Shown here: positions 1 to 5,520 of the stretch, piece after piece
How positions within the stretch are numbered: the first letter of the stretch is position 1
Layout of the letters: every line of letters starts with the position of its first letter
DNA from: Chloroflexota bacterium
GTDB taxonomy: Bacteria; Chloroflexota; Dehalococcoidia; Lucifugimonadales; UBA3495
Assembly: GCA_022562335.1 (NCBI GenBank)
Contig: JADFPM010000118.1
Span: forward strand, 1 to 8,134
Length of the DNA: 8,134 nt
Reading direction: 5' to 3'
Program-made: the position numbers and the translations under genes
Notes under the pieces: model-generated
Seen by the model: only the letters and a program-made list of their open reading frames with translations
Told to the model about the DNA's origin: nothing
Databases searched by the model: none

Positions 1-185
1 GTGCCTAACTTGTGCCGCAGGGCCGCCAATTGGGCTTCGGTGAAGTCGTCGTCCCCATCTTCTCCGCCCAAGATCAGCAGCGCCGGGTCGCCGGGGATCA
101 CCCGGAGGATGGAGAACACCACCACGGTAACGATGAGCAACGTGGGAATGAATAGCACGAAGCGCTTGGTGATATAATTCCGCAT
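1..185 (-). CDS. ABC transporter permease, DppB/OppB family, N-terminal part (runs off the left edge)
   Basis: The first 61 residues are visible, beginning MRNYITKRFVLFIPTLLIVT. This is the standard opening of the DppB/OppB class of inner-membrane permeases: a short basic N-terminus (R2, K7, R8), a first transmembrane helix at about residues 9-27, then the family motif R-V-I-P-G-D-P-A (about 28-35). The acidic stretch that follows (EDGDDDFTEAQLAALRHKLG) matches the start of the periplasmic loop in this family. The ATG at 185-183 has an AGGA ribosome-binding site at 195-192, six bases upstream. The gene lies downstream of the solute-binding protein on the same strand, the usual dppA-dppB order, so it should form the membrane channel of that peptide/solute importer. 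The second permease and the ATPases would lie beyond position 1. The family is clear; the substrate is unknown. Confidence 0.9.
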   Translation of the reverse strand, partial: MRNYITKRFVLFIPTLLIVTVVVFSILRVIPGDPALLILGGEDGDDDFTEAQLAALRHKLG

Positions 186-233
186 CTTTTTTCCTGCAAT
201 AGGCTGGGGATGTCGTGGAGGCTAGTCGGCCAT

Positions 234-392
234 AACCCTCCGTCTTTGGCGTACTGTCAACTCCGGCCGGGGAAGGCCCCCCATGTAATCAGGCAGAACA
301 CGGGACGGGTGACGAACCTTACGACGCGGCTCAAGCGCCGGCCTGATCCCGTTCCCCAGCCGGGGTTGACAGTACGCGAAAGACGGGGGGTT
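234..392. repeat. Long imperfect inverted repeat (39-41 bp arms), MITE-like or structured operon spacer
   Basis: Arms at 234-274 and 352-392 are inverted copies matching at about 37 of 41 positions. Both contain GTTGACAGTACG and AAAGACGG. A further short match (ATCAGGC at 287-293 against GCCTGAT at 340-346) extends the pairing inwards. The whole unit is 159 bp and lies in the spacer between the solute-binding protein gene and the permease gene. It has no coding potential that I trust. It could be a small non-autonomous transposon-like element, but I see no clear target-site duplication. It could also be a large mRNA stem-loop within the operon. Each arm carries TTGACA, but no good -10 box follows at the right distance. 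Confidence 0.75.
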
Positions 393-410
393 CAAATCAC
401 TTGGTTTTCT

Positions 411-470
411 AGAAGGGCAGACCGGCCGAGGTAAGGCCTTAAAGTCTTACCTTGCCCAGCCCGCCCTTCC
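411..470 (-). terminator. Imperfect 27-bp stem-loop just after the solute-binding protein gene
   Basis: Arms 411-437 and 444-470 pair at about 20 of 27 positions around the six-base loop CTTAAA. Transcribed from the minus strand, the hairpin begins 27 bases after the stop codon of the binding-protein gene. It is not followed by a T-run, so it is not a classical intrinsic terminator. In binding-protein transporter operons such stems often stabilise the upstream mRNA or terminate it partially, giving more binding protein than permease. That role is inference. The rest of the 186-496 spacer holds the larger inverted repeat at 234-392 and no gene. Confidence 0.5.
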
Positions 471-496
471 AGATGGTTTAGATATCTATATGGCGT

Positions 497-2359
497 CTAA
501 CAGGCGGGATCGCACCAGATGTGCTCCCAGGCCCTGCCTTCACTGGTGAAGTTGAAGTTCTGAATGCGGTTCTCCACCGCCCAGTACCTCCTGGAATAGT
601 AGATATACGGGGAAGCGGAGTCCGCCAACATGGCGGCGCCCATCTTTTGGACCAACACCTTCCGTTTTTCCTGGTCCGATTCCCTTTGCTGTGCTTCGTA
701 TAGCTCGTCCATACCCGGCGGGACCCACCTCTTGCCTCTGCCGCCTCCGACCCACTGCGGGGTCGAGCCGCGGGTGAACCGGCTGCCGATCGCATCGGGG
801 TCGGAACTCCAGAGGCTTCCTCCCTGGACCGCCATGGTGAAGTCCCCGGCCCAGTATTTATCGAAACCGGCGCCGCTTTCCAGTGTCTCGATGGTGATGT
901 CCCAGCCCAGGGCCGCTTTGAGCTGTTCCTTGACCAGTATCACCACGTCGGGATAGCCGCAGCAGTTCCTGGCGTTCAGGGTGAACTTCAGCGGGCCATC
1001 CAGACCGGCCCTCGCTAGGGCGGCCTTGGCATCCTCTATGTCCCGGGGGTCCTTCTTTCCATTGACCAACCGGAAGCCGGGCATATTGGCGTACTCTTCA
1101 TCGGTGTTGCTGTACCATTCGCCCGAAGGCAGCGGGTACCCTTGTATCCCCTGGCCGGCGGCGAGGGAATCCAAGACTGCCACGCGGTCCAACGCCAGGT
1201 GGACGGCCTTCCTCACGTCCGGGTTGTCGAAGGGCGCCTTGGTGGTATTCATCATCACGTATCTGGCGAAATCGGCGGGGCCCCAATAGACCGTGAGGTT
1301 GTCCATATCCTTGTCCAGCTGCAAGGCCTCGGGGTTGCTCAAGTTGTATCCGTACTGGTTGCTGGTCAGAATCTGCCCGGTCTTGTAGGCCGCGATGATC
1401 CGGCCCGAGTCCAGCATGATGAAATGCTTCATGCCGTCGATGTATGGAAGCCCGTCCTTCCAGTAATCGTCGTTTTTCACGTACTCCGTGGAGACTTCCT
1501 TGATGTACTCAACGAACTTGAACGGCCCTGAGCCCATGATGCCTTCCAGGTCCGCTCCGCCCTGCTTGATGCCCTGGCCGATGACCACGTGCTCGGCCTG
1601 AATCATGGCCTGCTCGATGGAGAGGGCCGTGAGGAAAGCGCCAGATGGAAAGTCCGTGATGACCTCAACGGTCAGGTCATCGATGGCCCGGCAACACGTC
1701 CCGGTCGTCAGGTATAGAGGGGTGTTGACGGTAGACGAGGTTGACCGGCCCTCCAGTATCTCGAACTGGTCGGGGTTGATCTGGGCCTCCAGACTGAAGA
1801 CGATGTCTTTGGCCGTGACCGGCGTTCCGTCCCACCACTTGGCCTTTGGGTTGAGGTGGAAGGTGTAGGTCACGCCGTCCGCGGCCAACTCCCAACTGGT
1901 GCACAGGTCGCACCTAAGGTCATTGAAGTCGGGCGTCTCCGGGTTGAACTCCACCAGGTTGTTGAACATTGGTGTCAGGTTCTTGTTGAGGACGCCCGAC
2001 TGGCCGATGAGCCGCTGGCGGACATCGGCATAGTCGTTCATGTTGATGAACCCGCCGTACTTGCCCGCTGGGATAGCCACTGCCGGGGCCTGTTCAGCCA
2101 GGTCCGCCTTGGCTCCCGGGACTATGGTTGGCGGGACCTGACCGGCGCTGGCCGGCGCGTCCACGACAATCTTTGTCTTTTCCACCGGGACATCTTTAAC
2201 AGTTTCTTTAACGACTTCTTTAGGCGTTTCACTTACCACCGCTTCACTTGCCGCCGGTTGGGCCGGCGCCGAAGTGCCGCAGGCCAGGGCGAAGAGCAAG
2301 ACCATGACCAACGGGGTGAGAATGAACACTTTGGGACTTTTGATAGTACGAAGGCGCAT
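497..2359 (-). CDS. ABC transporter substrate-binding lipoprotein, SBP_bac_5 (DppA/OppA-like) family
   Basis: A complete 620-residue protein. Residues 1-26 form a lipoprotein signal peptide (basic start, hydrophobic core, then F-A-L-A-C), so C27 is the predicted lipidated cysteine. A charged, flexible linker rich in KE and VV (about residues 40-95) follows, typical of Chloroflexota binding proteins. The SBP_bac_5 domain then runs to the end. Its recognisable blocks are TYTFHLNPKAKWWDGTPVTA with KDIVFSLE (about 165-195), MGSGPFKFVEY, NPDVRKAVHLALDR and PGMDELYEAQ. The protein captures peptides or similar solutes outside the membrane and delivers them to the permease encoded downstream. The ATG is supported by a strong GGAGG at 2371-2367, seven bases upstream. 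Unusually, the mature domain contains eight cysteines in four close pairs: 150/153, 222/223, 466/467 and 616/620. The ligand cannot be told from the sequence. Confidence 0.93.
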   Translation of the reverse strand: MRLRTIKSPKVFILTPLVMVLLFALACGTSAPAQPAASEAVVSETPKEVVKETVKDVPVEKTKIVVDAPASAGQVPPTIVPGAKADLAEQAPAVAIPAGKYGGFINMNDYADVRQRLIGQSGVLNKNLTPMFNNLVEFNPETPDFNDLRCDLCTSWELAADGVTYTFHLNPKAKWWDGTPVTAKDIVFSLEAQINPDQFEILEGRSTSSTVNTPLYLTTGTCCRAIDDLTVEVITDFPSGAFLTALSIEQAMIQAEHVVIGQGIKQGGADLEGIMGSGPFKFVEYIKEVSTEYVKNDDYWKDGLPYIDGMKHFIMLDSGRIIAAYKTGQILTSNQYGYNLSNPEALQLDKDMDNLTVYWGPADFARYVMMNTTKAPFDNPDVRKAVHLALDRVAVLDSLAAGQGIQGYPLPSGEWYSNTDEEYANMPGFRLVNGKKDPRDIEDAKAALARAGLDGPLKFTLNARNCCGYPDVVILVKEQLKAALGWDITIETLESGAGFDKYWAGDFTMAVQGGSLWSSDPDAIGSRFTRGSTPQWVGGGRGKRWVPPGMDELYEAQQRESDQEKRKVLVQKMGAAMLADSASPYIYYSRRYWAVENRIQNFNFTSEGRAWEHIWCDPAC

Positions 2360-2500
2360 TTCCTTTCCTCCAAATCGTTCGGTTCGCCATGTGCAGGCGT
2401 GCCCCGGTATAGCGCTTAAAGTTTGATCACCCTGCTATCACAGGTGCACGTAGGGTAAAGGGGCTCGTAGGGGCAGGTACACCAGTTTGGGTTCAACGGC

Positions 2501-2526
2501 TTGCCGCCATAGTTGGCGATCGGCAA
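2501..2526 (-). other. Leader hairpin upstream of the binding-protein gene
   Basis: TTGCCG at 2501-2506 pairs with CGGCAA at 2521-2526. Inside it, CCA (2507-2509) can pair with TGG (2514-2516), leaving a four-base bulge. The region 2512-2527 is also a near-palindrome (14 of 16 bases). It lies about 140 bases upstream of the binding-protein ATG. It could be a leader structure or a protein-binding site; no function is evident. Confidence 0.35.
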
Positions 2527-2532
2527 CCCCAA

Positions 2533-2560
2533 GAGCCAACCTTATATGTACGGTTGGCTC
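2533..2560 (-). other. Perfect 9-bp inverted repeat, possible operator or leader hairpin
   Basis: GAGCCAACC at 2533-2541 and GGTTGGCTC at 2552-2560 are exact inverted copies separated by ten AT-rich bases, TTATATGTAC. No T-run follows on either strand, so an intrinsic terminator is unlikely. On the minus strand the loop carries CATATA, which sits 17 bases from a weak -35-like TTGTAA (2571-2566). A second weak promoter with an overlapping operator is therefore possible. Confidence 0.45.
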
Positions 2561-2608
2561 GTCTGTTACAATGCAGAATGGGACGTGTAGCTATCACGTT
2601 CCTCCCCG

Positions 2609-2645
2609 CCTCGGGTGATTTGTTTTACGGCGAACTCACCCGGGG
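2609..2645 (-). other. 10-bp stem-loop in the transporter leader region
   Basis: CCTCGGGTGA at 2609-2618 pairs with TCACCCGGGG at 2636-2645 (nine Watson-Crick pairs plus one wobble) around a 17-base loop. If transcription starts at the candidate promoter near 2768, this would be the first strong hairpin in the untranslated leader of the binding-protein mRNA. No T-tract follows it on the minus strand. Confidence 0.4.
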
Positions 2646-2767
2646 CTTTCCATTGCCTTGAATTATGTGATGGCCGCCATGATTGGCGCCATCTAGCTAG
2701 AAACGCCGATGCAAGGAATCAAGCAGATATCCCATCGTCAAAGCTGATACCGTTACAGCGGTGGCTC

Positions 2768-2797
2768 ATGCTAGTGTGTTAAAGGTTATATTGTCAA
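2768..2797 (-). promoter_or_regulatory. Candidate sigma-70 promoter for the transporter operon
   Basis: On the minus strand a perfect -35 box TTGACA (2797-2792) is followed after 18 bases by TAGCAT (2773-2768), which matches TATAAT at four of six positions. It lies in the most AT-rich part of the window and points at the binding-protein gene, about 410 bases upstream of its ATG. If real, it gives a long untranslated leader. The -10 box is only fair, so this is a candidate. Confidence 0.4.
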
Positions 2798-2828
2798 GAT
2801 AGATTAAATGATTATTTGGATGCCATCA

Positions 2829-2858
2829 TATCAATAATCTCAATATGTTTTATTGATA
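2829..2858. promoter_or_regulatory. Operator-like inverted repeat TATCAATAA-N12-TTATTGATA
   Basis: Two perfect 9-base half-sites at 2829-2837 and 2850-2858 are separated by 12 bases. The centre lies about 46 bases upstream of the candidate -35 box at 2797 on the minus strand, a suitable position for an activator. The AT-rich half-sites with a centre-to-centre distance of 21 bases (two helical turns) suggest binding by a dimeric regulator. The regulator cannot be identified from this window. Confidence 0.4.
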
Positions 2859-3118
2859 GCTGGATTTGAAGATTCGGGGCTCAAATGAGGGAAATCTGAT
2901 ATCACTGGCATTGTCATGGAGTTGCCGAAGTAGCCATTTGGGCCAGACACGCTAGTCATAAACTGGGATCAACGAAAACCAAAGAATCAACGTCGACACA
3001 ACAAACACCATCACCGAGCCGGTGGCCACAGGTTGTTCCCGCGGCACGAACCCCATCCCAAACCTACATGTTGCTTTCCCAAAACATCTTCCAGCTACAT
3101 CCCAATGTTCCAGGGACC

Positions 3119-3173
3119 AAAAATCGGCGGCAAGGTTGCCGGACCGGGAGTTTTTCGGGCGATGCCACGCCCG
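3119..3173 (-). terminator. Tandem hairpins after the DUF3179 gene, probable weak intrinsic terminator
   Basis: Reading the minus strand from the DUF3179 stop at 3185, a perfect 6-bp stem (CGGGCG/CGCCCG, 3173-3156, six-base loop) comes first. A second short stem formed by CGGCAA and TTGCCG (3141-3128) follows. It is followed after four bases by TTTTT (3123-3119). The second stem with its T-run fits a weak rho-independent terminator. The first stem is followed by an A-run on this strand and would not terminate by itself. Confidence 0.4.
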
Positions 3174-3184
3174 GAGGGGTTCAG

Positions 3185-4831
3185 CTAAGGGACTCCATCC
3201 GGTCCGCCATAAACCTGAGTGTCTGGGTTAAATGCGAGCCATCCGAACCAGTAGGAATACCGGCTGGCCAGCCTGGGCAGCCGTTCAGCGGGGTTTTCAA
3301 CCAGGACCAACGCGTCCTCCTCAACCCGCCAGCTGCGGCCTTTCTCATCGATCAACATGATGCCGTCGTTCGCCGGTCCCGCTGGCGGCAACGAGAACCG
3401 CTGAGGGCCGCTGTGGTAGGCCCTTGCGCCCACCCCTTGGTCCGCCGCGACGATGACCAACGATCGGCCGGCCAGTGTGTCGTTGATCACCGGCTGTTGC
3501 GACAGCAAATCCAGCGGATAGGCCCTGGCTCGCCCATTCAGGCTCAACCCCAGCACCTGGGATTTAGTTGGTAGAAGATCGCTGCGGCGAAAAACCGGAA
3601 ACATGGTGTCCTGGCTATTCCGGTAGCGGAAATATATCGACTGCCGGTCATCCTCGGGCAGGTAGCTGGCGGGCGGGAATACACCGGTATCGATGGCCAG
3701 GACGGTGGTGCTGGGATGGAGAGCCAGCCAATCGGCCCAGGTGGTCACCGTTATTGGGATCAGCTCGAGTTTGATGCCGCTGCCGGCCAAAGGGCCCACC
3801 GCCGGCTCACCCAGGAACTGGTGCCACAATGTGTTTGTTCCCCGGTCGTACATAAGCTTGTTGCTGTGGTAAAGCATGCCAGAAGTACCGAACTCCAGAA
3901 TCATCCTATCGGACCCTACACCGACCTCCCTGGAATACACGATTCCAGAGCCGCAGAGGGTTCAATAGGCCAGGACGATGGGAACGCCGCCCAGGGTGTC
4001 GTTGGCCATCTCGTGGGGATTCAGGATCCGCAGGGGATAGGCCCGGTGTTCCCCGTTGATGGAAACCCCAAAGACCCGGTCGGTGGGATTCAGATACTCG
4101 GCATCCTGCCCGGAGATCGAAGGCGGGTTGACCAGGTCCGGTATGCCGTCCTTGGGCACACCTCCCCACACCGCCTCCTCCAAGCGGATTCGGGTCGTCA
4201 CGCCATCGTAGAAGAAGGCCCCCATTGCCGGGTCGATGTGGGCCAGAAAACTGCCCTTCCACCCGGCATAACCCCGGGGCGGTTCAATCTCGGGATGGCC
4301 GCCCAGCCACTCGGCCCACCGCTTCCAGTCGTCCCGTTCCCCGGGATTCGGGCTCAGCTCATCGCCAACCAGTCGATCGAGGTAGGAGCTGAACGTGGTC
4401 CGTCCTTCGTAATAGAGCTGCACCCGCAGGAAGTCGACCAGGATGGGAGCGAAGGCGATGTTGCCGCTTTCCGCCATCTTTTCCGCCACATAGTCCAGGT
4501 TGACCGAGACACGGCCGAATTCGGGCATGTCGACGTCGTCGCCCAGCAGGTGGAAATAGGGCAGCGCTTTCAGGGCCGAGGCCATCAGCGCCGCCGTGTC
4601 ATCAGATTCAGGTTTTGAGGCCCCGGGCACGGCAGTGGGTAGCTCCGTGGGGTAAGGCGGCGTGGGTCCGGCGTGGATGGGGGTGGGCGGCGTCGGGGAC
4701 CCGGAAAGGGCCGGTGCGGGAGCCGGACTGCTAGTTGCCGGTGACGCCGGCGAATTGCAGGCAAAGCCGGCAACCAAGCCAAGCGCCAACAACATCCGGG
4801 CGGGATATGTCCAAATGTACAGCGGTTTCAT
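3185..4831 (-). CDS. DUF3179 lipoprotein with in-frame TGA, probable selenoprotein (Sec-x-x-Cys)
   Basis: One frame runs from ATG 4831 to TAG 3185, interrupted only by a TGA at 3964-3962. Reading the TGA as selenocysteine gives 548 residues. Residues 1-24 resemble a lipoprotein signal (K2, R12, hydrophobic core, G-F-A-C25, a slightly atypical lipobox), followed by a Pro/Ser/Thr-rich linker to about residue 75. Family blocks are VWGGVPKDGIPDLVNPP, then GVSINGEHRAYPLRILN (from 255), VPIVLAY-U290-TLC293-GSGIVY, EFGTSGMLYHSNKLMYDR, a repeated GLSLNGRARAYPLDLL (from about 428) and YWFGWLAFNPDTQVYG near the end. From memory, DUF3179 proteins have C-P-L-C-x-S at the TGA site, so Sec replaces the first Cys of CxxC. 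The start at 4831 is chosen for the signal peptide; its ribosome site is weak (GGGG). No ribosome site precedes the GTG at 3940, so a separate second gene is unlikely. The family's function is unknown; an extracytoplasmic redox or metal-binding role is inference. Confidence 0.8.
3924..3961 (-). promoter_or_regulatory. SECIS-like hairpin directly downstream of the in-frame TGA
   Basis: On the minus strand, beginning 11 bases after the TGA, CTCTGGAAT (3950-3942) pairs with ATTCCAGGG (3936-3928) in a 9-bp stem with one U-G wobble. The five-base loop is CGTGT. The loop starts 21 bases after the TGA and has a G among its first two bases. A lower stem CCTC (3959-3956) with GAGG (3928-3925) is an alternative extension that leaves a 6-base bulge. 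Spacing and loop are like the bacterial SECIS in E. coli fdhF, where the loop starts about 19 bases after the UGA. The hairpin lies inside the coding sequence for residues GSGIVYSRE. It was paired by eye without energy calculation. Confidence 0.65.
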
Positions 4832-5014
4832 TGACCCCAGTTCCCAAATTAGGCTCGCCGTTATCTGATGCGGCCATTCGCAGTTTCGATACGCGTTCAT
4901 TTTACGTGTCAGACAAGCATATCTAAAACCAACCTCTTTAGGTGTCCCGGATTTTACAGCCATGTTGGGATCGGTGCACGGCGCTCCCTGGTGAAACGGG
5001 TTGCTCCAGGCATA

Positions 5015-5028
5015 TTGGACATGTCCAA
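5015..5028. promoter_or_regulatory. Perfect 14-bp palindrome, possible operator
   Basis: TTGGACATGTCCAA is an exact palindrome, 26 bases upstream of the start of the decayed regulator gene and in the 223-bp spacer between two divergent genes. Its position suits an operator for a dimeric repressor. A 14-bp perfect palindrome has roughly an even chance of occurring once in 8 kb at random, so the support is limited. Confidence 0.25.
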
Positions 5029-5054
5029 CGGGGCCGTATTACCATTCCCCCGTA

Positions 5055-5458
5055 ATGGCCAGCGACCGCATACAACGACGAATCGAACGCCTTCTCGATC
5101 AGATCGACGAGGCGGCAGACCAACTCAACTGGCAAGAGGTAAGAGAACGAGCCAAGGCTCTCTTGGCCTACGAACCAGAGTGCAGCTCCTCCTCCAGCCA
5201 GCCAACCTCCTTCCTCAACCGCCGCTACCAGGTCAGCGATTCCTGGGCGAGGGCGGCAAGAAGCGGGTCTACCGGACCCAGGATACGACCCTGGACCGGG
5301 AAGTCGCCTTCGCCGACCTGCTATTGGAGGGTAACGGCGAAGGAGACCGGGCCAAAGCCGTCCGGCTGCTGGACGAATCCCTCGCCATCTCCAGCGAGCT
5401 GGGCATGCGGCCTTTGATGGAGCGGGTTTTGTCTCGGCGGGAGATCCTGAGGGCGTAA
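5055..5458 (+). pseudogene. Remnant of a Ser/Thr kinase-ATPase-TPR regulator: frameshifted and internally deleted
   Basis: The start MASDRIQRRIERLLDQIDEA plus LNWQEVRERAKALLAYEPE resembles the N-terminal helix of large Chloroflexota kinase/ATPase/TPR regulators. It leads to SFLNRRYQVSD and then breaks frame at about 5239-5242. One missing T there would restore RRYQVSDFLGEGGKKRVY, the glycine-rich loop of the kinase domain. After TLDREVAFA (about 5313) the sequence jumps to DLLLEGNGEGDRAKAVRLLD and ELGMRPLMERVLSRREILRA, then stops with TAA. That is the extreme C-terminus of the TPR region in such proteins. The kinase catalytic core, ATPase domain and most TPRs are therefore missing, and the linker before SFLNRRYQV is also short. 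No ribosome-binding site is visible before the ATG. The family assignment is from memory of motifs. An assembly or sequencing artefact could mimic the frameshift but hardly the large deletion. Confidence 0.7.
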
Positions 5459-5520
5459 GGCGATATAGTTTGGCCGGTCCACGTTAATCATATTGGGAAT
5501 ATTCGTAGGGGAAGAAATCA

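Larger units (their letters stand above)
2360..3184. other. 825-bp gene-free region upstream of the transporter operon
   Basis: No convincing coding sequence was found on either strand; the open frames reaching into 3022-3231 are antisense extensions of the DUF3179 gene. The interval has a distinctly AT-rich core at about 2780-2870 inside GC-rich DNA, as expected for a promoter region. It holds, from right to left in the direction of the minus-strand transporter: the 3' hairpins of the DUF3179 gene (3119-3173), an operator-like inverted repeat (2829-2858), a candidate sigma-70 promoter (2797-2768) and three possible leader hairpins (2645-2609, 2560-2533, 2526-2501). I do not recognise a known riboswitch class. 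Confidence 0.6.

Noticed and set aside
251..371. TTGACA boxes in both arms of the inverted repeat as promoters for the permease or the opposite strand
   Set aside because: No acceptable -10 box follows at 16-18 bases in either direction. The boxes are explained by the repeat itself.
3068..3574. Plus-strand open frames opposite the DUF3179 and binding-protein genes
   Set aside because: They are antisense to well-supported genes, lack ribosome sites and show no family motifs.
3185..3940. A separate gene starting at GTG 3940, independent of the upstream frame
   Set aside because: It lacks a ribosome-binding site and would start in the middle of the conserved DUF3179 core. It continues the upstream frame exactly, so it is better read as the second part of one protein.
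3962..3964. General reassignment of TGA to an amino acid in this organism
   Set aside because: TGA serves as the natural stop of the 6PGDH gene and of the convergent fragment, and no other gene has an internal TGA.
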